Assembly (NCBI RefSeq): GCF_007748175.1
Contig: NZ_CP037422.1
Span: 2,067,231-2,131,230, forward strand
DNA from: Gimesia aquarii
GTDB lineage: Bacteria; Planctomycetota; Planctomycetia; Planctomycetales; Planctomycetaceae
DNA: 64,000 nt
Direction: 5' to 3'
Part shown: positions 39,377-49,056 of the stretch, one piece after another
Layout of the letters: every line of letters starts with the position of its first letter
Numbering within the stretch: position 1 is the first letter of the stretch
The notes under the pieces: model-generated
The model's input: only the letters and a program-made list of their open reading frames with translations
Database searches by the model: none
Told to the model about the DNA's origin: nothing
Made by a program: the position numbers and the translations under genes

Positions 39377-40383
39377 TGGTTTCGATTTTGGTGTTTCTGG
39401 TTCTCTTACCGCTCTCACTGATTCTTACAGGGCTTCAGCACCCGTCTTCACAGCATGGAAACGGCAACCACTTTCTTAATGCGTTGCACGATGTATCGCG
39501 TGCGCAGAACCAAATCGAAAATTTTTCCGAACGATGTTTGCTCTTTCTTTCATTACTCTGTTGCCTGGTTGCGATGATCATACTTCCCCATTTTATCGAA
39601 AGTCTGACAACGCGATCATACTCCATCATCCCGATGCCCCAACTGATCAACGGTGACGGATCATCGATCGTTTTGCTGGGACTTTTGCTGATTCTGCACG
39701 CGGCAGGTGAGATCAGCCTGGCAAACGGTGAACGAGGTTATCAAAACCGATATGCAGTGCTCTGTCTCAACAGTTTCTTCTGGTTGCCCCTGCTCTTTGC
39801 GTGGACGTCACTCGCGTATTATCTTCGACTTGGCGACAATCACAGCACATCGGCTGGGGTTTCTACAGTGTGGCTGGTGTTGCTGCAACCACTGGGAAGC
39901 CTGGCACTGATTCTGGCATTGCTCGGCCCTTATTTTATGGTCAACACGACACTTACCAGTAATAAAAAACAGGTATACTACTGGATTCGTGAATTGCGAA
40001 TGCTGATCAGCCTGTTAGTTATTACGATGACCGTTGTTGGCAGTCGCACCTGTTTTTCACCCGCGGAAATACAAAATACCCCCGGTGAAATGATACAGTT
40101 CTTTATTTTGCCTGTGCTGTTCCTTGTTTTGTTGCTACTGGTTAAACGTCTCGAAGTTTATTTTAAAATGCGAGGGGGACTAATTGCACTATCGTTCTGG
40201 AAATCGACACTGTGGCTGGCATTGATCGCATTAACGGCCTCGTTTCTGGCCTTTCACGTTTTAGGGATGTCAGATCCCTGGATGCATGTGTTACTCAATT
40301 TTAGTTTGCTGGCGATCTGGGGCGGATTGATCGCTCCCAAATTTCACATTCCACCAGCGACATCACTCAGGAAGCATTCATAG
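39376..40383 (+). CDS. Divergent NuoH-like membrane protein
   Basis: 335 residues with about eight membrane helices. Spacing fits NuoH: helix 1, an amphipathic segment (HFLNALHDVSRAQNQIENFS, 32-51, at the place of NuoH's LQLVADMIK helix), helix 2 (53-71), DGSSIVLLGLLLILHAAGEI (93-112), then NGERGYQNRYAVLCLNSFFW where NuoH has its ...SLLGAMR..QTLSYE block. A VWLVLLQPLGSLALILALL helix and a closing FWKSTLWLALIALTASF follow. The conserved quinone-chamber Glu/Arg residues are largely gone, so quinone chemistry is doubtful. Translationally coupled to the gene before it. Confidence 0.5.
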   Translation: MVSILVFLVLLPLSLILTGLQHPSSQHGNGNHFLNALHDVSRAQNQIENFSERCLLFLSLLCCLVAMIILPHFIESLTTRSYSIIPMPQLINGDGSSIVLLGLLLILHAAGEISLANGERGYQNRYAVLCLNSFFWLPLLFAWTSLAYYLRLGDNHSTSAGVSTVWLVLLQPLGSLALILALLGPYFMVNTTLTSNKKQVYYWIRELRMLISLLVITMTVVGSRTCFSPAEIQNTPGEMIQFFILPVLFLVLLLLVKRLEVYFKMRGGLIALSFWKSTLWLALIALTASFLAFHVLGMSDPWMHVLLNFSLLAIWGGLIAPKFHIPPATSLRKHS

Positions 40384-40408
40384 AACTCCCTTCAGGAATC
40401 GATATGAA

Positions 40409-41194
40409 ATGGACGAACTTTTATTTTATCTGCCAGGCTCAGCAGACAATTTGCCGTTTTTGACGCTGGCCGTACTCGTGCTGCTGATGATTACGGGCAT
40501 TTATGGATACTTGAATGCGCAGACAGGCGCTTCTCCGAAACTCCGTTGGGGATGGCCTGCACTATCTATGCTTGCATTGGCGATTTTATTTTTTTGGTTC
40601 GGACAACCTCTCTCAGAGGAACAAAGTACTCGCCCCAGCGAAATTGTTATTTTGATCAGCCAGTTTTTAACGGGAATGATCGTACTGGGCTCGGCTGCTG
40701 CTGCTGTGCTCTCATCTGATTTGAAATGGTCGACGACAGCGGCGACGATTTCCTTTATGACAAGTGGACTCTTATTTCTCCAAACCGCTGTCTTACCTGT
40801 CGTGTTATTGTGCTGGTTGATTCTAGGTGGAAGTGTGATCCTGTTTTTGTGGCACGGTGTGACACATCAAGATATAGATTCTGAGAGTACAGAGCACCAG
40901 GCCCCGTTCCGCGAACCGTTTCTGTCCTGTCTGGTCTGTGGATTGTTACTTTGCAGTTGTCTATGGGTTGTTCATCGAGAATGGGGCCCCACATCAACAC
41001 ATTCCATCGAGGCAGCGGAAACAACAACTGTTCTTTCAACTGTTTTAATTCAACGATTCTTAACAGAACACTGGCCGACCTTCATCCTGATACTGATTTT
41101 TATCGCAGCTTCCTTTGTGGGAGTCTCCCATCTGCTGGCGATTCAAACGGAAATCTACCGCTCAGAGCAGAATCACAACAGAGAGGCTCACTAA
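40409..41194 (+). CDS. Five- to six-helix membrane protein, NuoJ-like
   Basis: 261 residues. Helices at about 16-35, 47-66, 85-105, 110-150 (two), 172-192 and 224-246. Position between H-like and K-like genes is that of nuoJ, and the helix count fits NuoJ plus one extra C-terminal helix. The conserved NuoJ Tyr/Gly segment of helix 3 is not recognisable. AGGA lies twelve bases before the ATG; the next gene begins one base after the stop. Confidence 0.45.
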   Translation: MDELLFYLPGSADNLPFLTLAVLVLLMITGIYGYLNAQTGASPKLRWGWPALSMLALAILFFWFGQPLSEEQSTRPSEIVILISQFLTGMIVLGSAAAAVLSSDLKWSTTAATISFMTSGLLFLQTAVLPVVLLCWLILGGSVILFLWHGVTHQDIDSESTEHQAPFREPFLSCLVCGLLLCSCLWVVHREWGPTSTHSIEAAETTTVLSTVLIQRFLTEHWPTFILILIFIAASFVGVSHLLAIQTEIYRSEQNHNREAH

Positions 41195-41195
41195 G

Positions 41196-41555
41196 ATGGT
41201 CTTACTGCATGCGTTACCCATGCTGCATAATCACCTTTTCATCGCCATCACGCTGATTGTACTCGGCTTTCTGGGAATGCTGCTTCAGCGAAATGCACTT
41301 GCAACCGTGTTCTCACTCTTAATCTGGTTGCAGGGAGCGGGCCTGATTTTTATGAGCTATGGTCAGTACCAAAACTCACGAGAAGGCAACCTTTATTTTC
41401 TCATCATCCTGTTTCTCATTTTGACGTTGCTCAGCGCACTCGCCGCACTCATATTTCGACTACGCGAATCCGAGGAACAGGACAACCTGGTAAGAGGAAC
41501 CGACGAATCACAGAGTGTTTTCCAGAGTCAGGAAGGAACGCGCGATCGTGGCTAA
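41196..41555 (+). CDS. NuoK-like membrane protein lacking the channel glutamates
   Basis: 119 residues, three helices, directly comparable with NuoK (about 100): ITLIVLGFLGMLLQRNALAT matches the first helix and R-R/Q-N turn. Helix 2 (VFSLLIWLQGAGLIFMSY) has no Glu where NuoK has Glu36, and helix 3 (LIILFLILTLLSALAALIFR) has none where NuoK has Glu72. A 20-residue charged tail is extra. Start ATG 41196, one base after the J-like stop; an in-frame ATG at 41115 lies inside that gene and is rejected. Confidence 0.7.
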   Translation: MVLLHALPMLHNHLFIAITLIVLGFLGMLLQRNALATVFSLLIWLQGAGLIFMSYGQYQNSREGNLYFLIILFLILTLLSALAALIFRLRESEEQDNLVRGTDESQSVFQSQEGTRDRG

Positions 41556-43434
41556 AACCATCACGTTGTTACTTCAATTGAGTTTGATTATCCCCTTTGT
41601 GATGGTGATTGTCTCAGCGCTGATTGGTCTTCGCGTGCTAAAAGGTAATCCGCGCTGGCCCGCCCTGATTGGCGTCTCACTCACAACCATAGTGGCGTTG
41701 ACATCAACGCTATTTTTCCGATCCACAATTCACAGTCAATCATATTCCCAGACTCTCTTGCATTGGCTCACATTTTCAGATCAGCCGGAAGTGGCTCTGC
41801 AGATTGGTGTCCTGTTTGATCCTCTCAGCGTTTCCTTTTTCATGCTGATCTCGTTAGTTTCACTCTTTTATCTAGTATTGAATAGTACATGGTCTGTTCC
41901 TTTCGCTTCAACTTCCCGGTCCAGCAGTCGTTTTACTGCGCTCCTGTATTTAATGTGTTTCTTCGCCACCAGTGGCATCGTACTCTCGACGAATTTCCTC
42001 CAATTACTGTTTTTCTGGTTCTGTTTATCAATGAGCATGAACCTGCTGCATGAAGTCACTCTCAACTCTGACACTCTCTCAGGACAACCACGTCGACAAT
42101 GGTGGGGCTGGAATGCGTTTTCGGACGGCATGTTGCTTCTGGCTGTGTTTTTGATTGCAGACAACTTTAAAACCGTAAATTATCTACAATGTCTGCACCC
42201 GAGTGCCATCCAGGCCGTCCACATCAAAAACTCTGCCGCACTGCCGGGAATCGGAGTCGTGCTCTTCTTTGCCGCACTGCCTCGACTGGGATTGTTTCCC
42301 GCTTCCACACTTGTCCTCAGTAATGAACGTCCCTGGAGTTCTTCGTCTCTAGCTGTGTTAAATCTGTTAGCGCTACCAGCGGGCCTGTTTTTACTACTTC
42401 GCTGCTCACCAATATTGCAAGCAGACGAAGCTAATCAACGGCTGTTGATTCAGCTGGGAAGTGCTTCCGCACTTCTGACGATGTTGTCCGCAGTGAGTCT
42501 CTCTCCCCGTCAACACGGCGATCGTTTCCTGTGTTGGATTTCTGCTACGCTGGGGGGAATGGCGGTCGTGATTTTGGGAATGAATACCCCCGATGCAGTC
42601 CCTCTGACCCTGACAATGATCTTACTTCACAGCTGTGTTTTCTCAGTCTTGATTCCTATGATCTGTCTGTTGCGAGCCAATGCCCTTTCTGCACATTCTT
42701 TGACTACGTTTAAAATTTGTTATTTACTGCTCATGGTGGCTGAGCTCATTGGACTTGGTTCTCTCCTCGATCCATTCATTTTAGCTAGAAGCATGGCAAG
42801 TGACACGCGTGCCGAATTGATGGTCTGGTTGATGATCCTGAATATCGCTGGAATTACATTCGGATTCGCCCGGTTTTATTTTTCACTCAATTTCAAATGG
42901 ATGTCTTCTACTTCTTCATGGAAGATGTCCCTGCTCCCACTCTGGGGAATCTCGCTACTGATCAGCCTGACCGGTATGTTCCTCTTATTGTCAGTCCCAT
43001 TCTTCCATCAAATCTGGCCTGGGTTGACAAGACAGGCAATGGAAAATCCGTTTGAACGCGACTGGTTTTTGTGTAGCGTGTTCTGTATGTCAATCATCTT
43101 GTCAACGGTTCTGGCCTGGATGTGCGCGCCAAAAACAGATGTCAGCACATCAACGGAAAAACCAAAGTCCGCGTTCATTAAACTGGGGCAGTCCCATTTC
43201 TATTCTCTTCGAATTCTGAACCAGACATTGAGCAATCCCCTGCATGTCATCGCAAAAATGGCTTCTCTCCTTGATGGCTGGATTCTCAATCGATTCATTC
43301 GGGCTTCTCTCGAAAAGACTCCTCGTTATTGGGGACACATTTTACATCAGATGCAGAATGGCCAATTTGCATTCCAGACTCTGGTTTTGCTGTTTACCCT
43401 TTCCATTTTGATGATCGTGATCCTGATATTGTAG
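41548..43434 (+). CDS. NuoL-like antiporter-family membrane protein, degenerate active residues
   Basis: 628 residues from GTG 41548 with AGGAAGGA ten bases upstream, overlapping the K-like gene by 8 bases; GTG 41515 is possible. About 15 helices. FDPLSVSFFMLISLVSLFYL is the NuoL/MrpA VDGLS block, and FFAALPRLGLFPASTLVLSN stands where NuoL has the K..QLPLH.WLPDAM helix. The helix 5 Glu is replaced (FFWFCLSMSMNLLHEV), the key Lys is Arg, and the His pair is missing. A long amphipathic HL-type helix is not evident at the C-terminus, though the last 90 residues form amphipathic helices plus one membrane helix. Confidence 0.65.
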   Translation: MAKTITLLLQLSLIIPFVMVIVSALIGLRVLKGNPRWPALIGVSLTTIVALTSTLFFRSTIHSQSYSQTLLHWLTFSDQPEVALQIGVLFDPLSVSFFMLISLVSLFYLVLNSTWSVPFASTSRSSSRFTALLYLMCFFATSGIVLSTNFLQLLFFWFCLSMSMNLLHEVTLNSDTLSGQPRRQWWGWNAFSDGMLLLAVFLIADNFKTVNYLQCLHPSAIQAVHIKNSAALPGIGVVLFFAALPRLGLFPASTLVLSNERPWSSSSLAVLNLLALPAGLFLLLRCSPILQADEANQRLLIQLGSASALLTMLSAVSLSPRQHGDRFLCWISATLGGMAVVILGMNTPDAVPLTLTMILLHSCVFSVLIPMICLLRANALSAHSLTTFKICYLLLMVAELIGLGSLLDPFILARSMASDTRAELMVWLMILNIAGITFGFARFYFSLNFKWMSSTSSWKMSLLPLWGISLLISLTGMFLLLSVPFFHQIWPGLTRQAMENPFERDWFLCSVFCMSIILSTVLAWMCAPKTDVSTSTEKPKSAFIKLGQSHFYSLRILNQTLSNPLHVIAKMASLLDGWILNRFIRASLEKTPRYWGHILHQMQNGQFAFQTLVLLFTLSILMIVILIL

Positions 43435-43501
43435 ATCCAAGCACCGTCGTTCGTTTCAAAATTCTTACTGCTTACGAAATAAAATTCGCTTCGAGCCATA
43501 C

Positions 43502-45139
43502 ATGAACTCATTCCTGAATCCCATCATTTCGCTGGCCCCCGTTTTACTGGTCGCGATGCCAGTTGCCGGCGCCTGTTTTGGGTGGGGCATTTCAAAATTA
43601 GGACTTGAATTCAATCGCTGGACATCATTTTCTAATACGATTGTTACCGTTCTGATCCTGGGAACGGTGATATTTGCTCCCTTCAGAAAAGACACGCAAG
43701 AGCAAACTGACTCACAACCGATGCGCCAGATCTCTGTCACTTTGAAACTTCCTGAAGTGACCTCTGCTCAATCTGATGCAGTCTCTCCACGTACCTTCAA
43801 ATGGTCTCTCGATTCTACGAGCGTCTGGTTTTTATTGCTGCCAACCTGCCTGTGGCCGATTCTCGTTCTCTTTTCGCACCAGATAATTGATGCTTCACGA
43901 TTGCATTATTTTCTCCTGCTGCTTTTACAGTCAGTGCTCACAGGCATCTTGGTCTCATATGATCTCATCAGTTTTCTTTCATTTTTACTGCTCACCACGT
44001 TTTGTTTGCTCTGCCTGATCCGTCTCTGGAGCGGTTCTCGTTTCCGTGATGAATTTGAAAGCACAATGTACCTGCAATTTCTTGGTGATGGGCTCATTCT
44101 CGGCGGGCTGTTATTGACGGCCGTTGGTTATCAGTGGATGCAGGGAGTCCTGTTGGAAGCACCACAGCCGGTGACATTTCAAATGACTCAGCTTTTGCAG
44201 GGCACTGCCAGCGAGTTGTCACTCTACCCACTGGCCGAGGCTTATTGGAATACGATTTCGCCCTGGATTTTCTTACTCCTGCTGACGGGCTTTACGATCA
44301 AAGGCATGTTCTTTCCCGTACATTACGGGGTGACACAGTGGTTGCATGTTGTCTCAGCGCAGCCCCTCTCTAAACCACTTCCGGTCGGCTGGTATCTGGT
44401 GCTGTTGGCACTGATGACAAAAATCTGCATTTACGGCATGATCCGCTTTATGATTCCCTTGAATTCGACAGTTAGTTCCCAGCTCTCTTCTGTTCTGGCG
44501 TTCTGGGGCGCTTGTGGTTTTCTTCTAGCGGCGTTCATTGCGTTTGTCCGCCGCGACCTGCTGCAAATCGTTGTCTGGTTTTTAATCGGACAGACTGCTT
44601 TGACATTGACAGTTTTATTTGCGTCAGAATCAGCAACCGTCTCGAACTTTATCTTGTTAAACGTGATTCAAGGGCTCGCCTGTTGTCTCCTCTTACTGGT
44701 CACTCCGCTGATTTCAAATCAGGAACGCAGTCGAACCAACAAACTGCTGCTTTTGGTTGCAGTACTCTCAGTCATGACACTCATCGGTGCACCTGGTCTG
44801 GGAGGCTTCACTGTACTGATCGCTCTAACCTGGAGTCTTGTTAATCAAAGTCTCATTCTCGGCTTCTGCTATCTGTTGGGCACGCTGTTGTTCAATCTCA
44901 CTTTGATACGTGCTTTCTGGCAACTTGTAAAGCAGGAACATCAGGAGATACCTGCTCAGGATGACGACAGAAAGAGTGCTCTCAACGAAAAACTCGGGCT
45001 CGCCTGTCTTGCGTTCAGTCCTGCGATGGCACTGATTCTCTTCATGGGAATTTCACCCACCACTCTGACAGAAAAGAGTTCCTTCGCGCTCCACGAAAGT
45101 CACGTTCATTCTTCCGAAAGTCCCACCACCGAAAACTGA
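43502..45139 (+). CDS. NuoM-like antiporter-family membrane protein retaining key lysines
   Basis: 545 residues, about 13-14 helices. The best-preserved member of the block: FTIKGMFFPVHYGVTQWLHV (264-283) matches the NuoM segment with Lys267 and His274, and LLALMTKICIYGMIRFMIPL carries Lys307 at the place of the next conserved lysine. The helix 5 Glu (W-E-L in NuoM) has no counterpart in DLISFLSFLLLTTFCLLCLI. So ion-pathway chemistry is partly retained. Separated by 67 bases from the L-like gene and ends exactly where the convergent esterase gene ends. Confidence 0.75.
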   Translation: MNSFLNPIISLAPVLLVAMPVAGACFGWGISKLGLEFNRWTSFSNTIVTVLILGTVIFAPFRKDTQEQTDSQPMRQISVTLKLPEVTSAQSDAVSPRTFKWSLDSTSVWFLLLPTCLWPILVLFSHQIIDASRLHYFLLLLLQSVLTGILVSYDLISFLSFLLLTTFCLLCLIRLWSGSRFRDEFESTMYLQFLGDGLILGGLLLTAVGYQWMQGVLLEAPQPVTFQMTQLLQGTASELSLYPLAEAYWNTISPWIFLLLLTGFTIKGMFFPVHYGVTQWLHVVSAQPLSKPLPVGWYLVLLALMTKICIYGMIRFMIPLNSTVSSQLSSVLAFWGACGFLLAAFIAFVRRDLLQIVVWFLIGQTALTLTVLFASESATVSNFILLNVIQGLACCLLLLVTPLISNQERSRTNKLLLLVAVLSVMTLIGAPGLGGFTVLIALTWSLVNQSLILGFCYLLGTLLFNLTLIRAFWQLVKQEHQEIPAQDDDRKSALNEKLGLACLAFSPAMALILFMGISPTTLTEKSSFALHESHVHSSESPTTEN

Positions 45140-47731
45140 TCAGTTATCGGCTGCTTCGTAGAGGACCACTTTCTGGGTATCACCCTCTGATTGAAATTCG
45201 TAATGTGAACCGGCGGATAACGTGTAAACTTCCCTGCGATTGTTGACCGAACGCCGGTAGGTGAGTGGCGTGGCTGTATCGAACGCATGGGACTCCCCTG
45301 GTTTCAATTTATAAGGTCCCCCCCAATCACTGTAAGGACTCTTCAGTTCGTATTCGATATCCTTTTTAGTCAGATTGGTAATCTTGAGTTCCGGTACAGA
45401 GAATGTCGCCAATAATTGTGGGGCAGCCCAGTTGACCTGATTCACTCGATATCTGCCAAAGCCTAATTCAATATCCGGAATGACGGTGGTAGAGGCGGGG
45501 CCTTGTTTGGTCCAGCCATCCCAGGCGGCTTGTACGAGTTCTTGCATTTTTTTCTGGTTGATTTTTGCATCCTGTGGTTGGTACTTCGGAGCAAAGCGCG
45601 CATTCCCGCCGATTTGAGAGTCTCCTTCCCAATCCAGACGTAGTGTCCGCTTGGAATAAGTGGGTTCCTGAATATCCGGTTCGACATCCTGACTCACCGC
45701 CAGGGAATATTCGGCAAAAGGAATCCACTCTTTATCTGACGCTGATTTCTTGATCGCCAGGGAAATTGCCGCTTGTGGCACGACAAACCGGAACTGATTG
45801 CGCCCATCTTTTTTGGCTTTCCCTCCATCTTCTACCTGAATCGGTTTCGTTAAGATCAACTCCGACCAGATTTGTACATTGTCACCATAGCGTTTTAAGT
45901 CGGGAAATACTTGTTGCAGCGTTTTCGGATCTGCCAGGGGATCAAACGAATGACCGGGGATGTCCAAGACCGGAATCCGAGCAATATCTGCCTCGACCAG
46001 CATGTCTGTTAACGGCTTGAGCATGCTGGGGGCCACGCCGATTTGTAAATCGGATACTTTGGGAATATCGCTCACGGGCCTGCCTAACGATGTAAGTCGT
46101 TTGACTTTCCCCTGAGGTTTATTGGAGTCCAGGGCTGCAACTGTCAGACCAAAGCTCAATGAAATCCCTTTTTTATCGGTGACGACTTCACTGGGTGAGA
46201 GTCTCATCCGAGGATGATAGACGGGTAACGGCCAAATGGCATCGACGATATCACTCGCTTCGTCGAAGTTCAACTGTTTTTCCAGCTCATCGACCAACCC
46301 TGGCACAATCGCTTTGACTTCTTGTTCAATCCGTCCTTTGCTGCCATAAATCCCACTGACTAAACCACTAGAAACTCTGTCTGATGTCATACCGATGCCC
46401 CGTGTAGAAACACCATAGGGTCCGGAAACATTCCAGTTATCCTGTGGAATATTAAAGCGGGTGCGCAATAGTCGAAGCCGAATCTGGTTGTTCTGAATAT
46501 AGGGTCTCACATCAAAGCTCAACCAGACGGGTCGCTGATAGCCGATACTTACGGAAATTGGGCCGGCGACGGCAGAGTGACGGTTACCGGAAACGTAAGT
46601 CGCATTGATCGAAAGGTTCACTTTCTGGATACCCAGTTGAATGTTGAGGGTGCCTGCCGCATAGGCTTCGATTGCCGCCCTGGCTAATTCACCTTGATAC
46701 GAGATTCCTGAAAACTGGACAGAGAAGCTGCGCCCCTGGGCGACAGTCGAATCGTAAATGTCATTGATGCGACCGACCAGCATATCTTTGGGAACCATAC
46801 TGGGTACGGCGTCCGCTAACGACTTCAGAAACTGATTTCCCAGGCGTACGGAAACAGCATCGTCGATAATTAATGCTGGTGTGAAGGGACTCTTCGGGTC
46901 GACATCCGCAGGTTGTTTCCGATCTGGCTTAACCAGCAACGGCGCATTGGAATCGGGAACGAGAGAGGGGTTTTGCATCCAGTCGAAGAGCGGCTTTGTA
47001 TAAGCCACTTTCCAAACATCATGTCCCACCTTCGGTTCGGTAAAACGTGGTGTGCCACCCGCCTGCTTGATGGCTTTAATCATCCGTTCTGATTCGACGG
47101 GAAGTACAACCCGATCGTCGGCACCGTGAAAGGCCCAGATCGGAACCTCTTTCAGTTTTGAAGCCCATTCGGTTTTTCCACCACCTGACATGGGTACCAC
47201 GGCTGACCAGCGTTTGGGAAACGCTGCCGCCATACTAAAGGCACCATAGCCCCCCATCGACCAGCCTGTCAGAATTTGTTGACGGCCATCAATAGAGTAG
47301 TCCTTCAGCACTGTGTCTAAAATTTTGAGTGCCCGTTTGCCATCACTGGTCTCTGCCAACCAACCACCCAACAAGCGTTCCTTCATATTCTCCGCTTGAG
47401 GAAACACAACGATGAACGGAAAATCATCCGCTTGCTGTTTCACAATCGGACCGAGCCCGACCTGCGTTTGCTTGAGACCATCGTTTCCACGTTCACCCGC
47501 GCCATGTAGAAACAAAATCACCGGATATTTTTTCTCAGGTGAGTAAGCCTTAGGAACAAACACAACATAACGGTGCTCGCCCGCTTCGTCTTGATAAGTC
47601 GCATTAACAAATCCCGTTTTGACCGGTTTTGTTTGGGCTTGAAGCACTGCCGAAGAATTCAGCAATAATATCAAAAGCAGCATTAATAAGCTTGGGAATG
47701 CAAACGTCCGATTTGTTCGTTTTGACAGCAT
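45140..47731 (-). CDS. Secreted carboxylesterase-like hydrolase with long beta-rich C-terminal region
   Basis: 863 residues with a signal peptide (about 1-32). Alpha/beta-hydrolase domain at about 45-255: oxyanion segment ILFLHGAGERG (72-82), nucleophile in GWSMGG (Ser158), acid in HGADDRV (Asp205 or 206), and His237 in KVGHDVW. It resembles PHB-depolymerase/feruloyl-esterase-like proteins. The remaining 600 residues are beta-rich with no recognised domain; one segment (VHPRMRLSPSEVV-like) and a charged KKMQELVQAAWDGWT helix are visible. Likely periplasmic, acting on an ester-bearing polymer. Its stop abuts the M-like stop. Confidence 0.85.
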   Translation of the reverse strand: MLSKRTNRTFAFPSLLMLLLILLLNSSAVLQAQTKPVKTGFVNATYQDEAGEHRYVVFVPKAYSPEKKYPVILFLHGAGERGNDGLKQTQVGLGPIVKQQADDFPFIVVFPQAENMKERLLGGWLAETSDGKRALKILDTVLKDYSIDGRQQILTGWSMGGYGAFSMAAAFPKRWSAVVPMSGGGKTEWASKLKEVPIWAFHGADDRVVLPVESERMIKAIKQAGGTPRFTEPKVGHDVWKVAYTKPLFDWMQNPSLVPDSNAPLLVKPDRKQPADVDPKSPFTPALIIDDAVSVRLGNQFLKSLADAVPSMVPKDMLVGRINDIYDSTVAQGRSFSVQFSGISYQGELARAAIEAYAAGTLNIQLGIQKVNLSINATYVSGNRHSAVAGPISVSIGYQRPVWLSFDVRPYIQNNQIRLRLLRTRFNIPQDNWNVSGPYGVSTRGIGMTSDRVSSGLVSGIYGSKGRIEQEVKAIVPGLVDELEKQLNFDEASDIVDAIWPLPVYHPRMRLSPSEVVTDKKGISLSFGLTVAALDSNKPQGKVKRLTSLGRPVSDIPKVSDLQIGVAPSMLKPLTDMLVEADIARIPVLDIPGHSFDPLADPKTLQQVFPDLKRYGDNVQIWSELILTKPIQVEDGGKAKKDGRNQFRFVVPQAAISLAIKKSASDKEWIPFAEYSLAVSQDVEPDIQEPTYSKRTLRLDWEGDSQIGGNARFAPKYQPQDAKINQKKMQELVQAAWDGWTKQGPASTTVIPDIELGFGRYRVNQVNWAAPQLLATFSVPELKITNLTKKDIEYELKSPYSDWGGPYKLKPGESHAFDTATPLTYRRSVNNRREVYTLSAGSHYEFQSEGDTQKVVLYEAADN

Positions 47732-48058
47732 GGGTCCAATCCGTTTCCAGATTCAGTAGAATCGGTTTGAGGGGTCGTTCAATCCTTGATTGAGAGAATT
47801 TAGTACCAGGCATTTATCACATGACTCATCACCTGATACGTCGATTTTTGTTTGCGGCAATGTGACTGTCAACAGAACGCCGGTCTCAAGTCAATATATT
47901 AGCGTATTCCTGAAGTCGACACTTGGAACGAACAAACCCACCTCAAAAGAAAACCGTAAAAAAACGGTGGATTTTCCTTTAGATAGACCGTTATGTCCTA
48001 ATGTAAAGAATCCATGAACTTCCACAACAGGTGACATTCCAATGAAGAGGGTAACTTC
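47732..48058. other. Divergent intergenic region
   Basis: About 330 bases between the divergent esterase and YHYH genes. No gene or clear hairpin seen. The sequence AAAACCGTAAAAAAACGGTGG near 47955 forms a weak inverted repeat (ACCGT/ACGGT). Confidence 0.5.
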
Positions 48059-48958
48059 ATGATCCGATTGCTCGCATTCTGGTCCGCCATCGGTTTACTT
48101 AACTCAGTGCCACTATTTGGATTTCCGCCTCCCGGTTTTATCCCTGATTTTGGAGGGAATCGAGCTACAAATCAGGTCAGGATCGTCACCAAAGGAAATT
48201 ATCGTTACATCTATTCCAATGGGATTCCCGATCATGAAACGGGGCGTTTTCCGAATCGCAACAATCCGAACACGATACGTCCACAACGACAGGAATTGCG
48301 AATTCCCGCCGAGCCACGAGTGGCACGAAATACGACTCCTGCCGGACATTCCGCATTTGGAATCGCTCTCAATGGCGTTCTGTTCGATCCGGGAACTGCC
48401 GAGTATTGGAATCGAAATCGGCGATCCGGTTGGAATTATGAAGCGCTGTCGGGAAAAATTAATCTGGGACTCGATCAGAGTAATGCACATGTTCAACCCA
48501 CGGGTAGCTACCACTACCATGGTTTACCTCATGCTCTGATTTCAAAATTAGGCAAGCCGGAACAAGTTGTCGCCATTGGTTATGCAGCAGACGGGTTCCC
48601 CATTTATGCCCAATATGGATATACCGACGCCAATGATCCCAAGAGCAAAATCAAGAAAATGAAATCGAGCTATCAGATCAAACAGGGAAGAAGACCTAAC
48701 GGCCCTGGCGGTCAATATGATGGGACGTTTGTCGCAGATTATGTCTTCGTTGCCGACTCAGGAGATCTGGACGAATGCAATGGCCGCGTAGGACTGACTC
48801 CCGAATACCCCGAGGGGATTTACCATTATTATTTAACGGAAGATTTTCCCTTTATTCCCCGTCATTACCGGGGAACGCCAGATCCCAGCTTTCAAAAACG
48901 TGGACCAGGTCCGGGGGGAAGGCCACCAGGGCCACCGCCCGGAAGAAGACCTTTTTAG
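48059..48958 (+). CDS. Secreted YHYH-domain protein
   Basis: 299 residues, signal peptide of about 18 residues (LLAFWSAIGLLNSVPLFG). The family motif YHYHGLP is at about 151-157 and is followed by GYAADGFPIYAQYGY, DLDECNGRVG and a second tyrosine cluster (IYHYYLTEDFPFIPRHYRG). The C-terminal tail is Pro/Gly/Arg-rich (GPGPGGRPPGPPPGRRPF). The function of YHYH proteins is unknown; histidine-rich metal binding is inferred. ATG 48059 follows GAAGAGGG by seven bases. Confidence 0.88.
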   Translation: MIRLLAFWSAIGLLNSVPLFGFPPPGFIPDFGGNRATNQVRIVTKGNYRYIYSNGIPDHETGRFPNRNNPNTIRPQRQELRIPAEPRVARNTTPAGHSAFGIALNGVLFDPGTAEYWNRNRRSGWNYEALSGKINLGLDQSNAHVQPTGSYHYHGLPHALISKLGKPEQVVAIGYAADGFPIYAQYGYTDANDPKSKIKKMKSSYQIKQGRRPNGPGGQYDGTFVADYVFVADSGDLDECNGRVGLTPEYPEGIYHYYLTEDFPFIPRHYRGTPDPSFQKRGPGPGGRPPGPPPGRRPF

Positions 48959-49056
48959 TAGAATTCCAAATCCTGGAATACGTACCGAATTATCAAATCT
49001 TCACCTAGACAATGAAACTTGATAGAAAACAGACCGGACCAGAATCGTCTGCTTTT

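Noticed and set aside
38927..45139. Reading the six-gene block as an Mrp antiporter
   Set aside because: Mrp lacks an H-like subunit and has B, E, F and G subunits not seen here; gene order fits nuo better.
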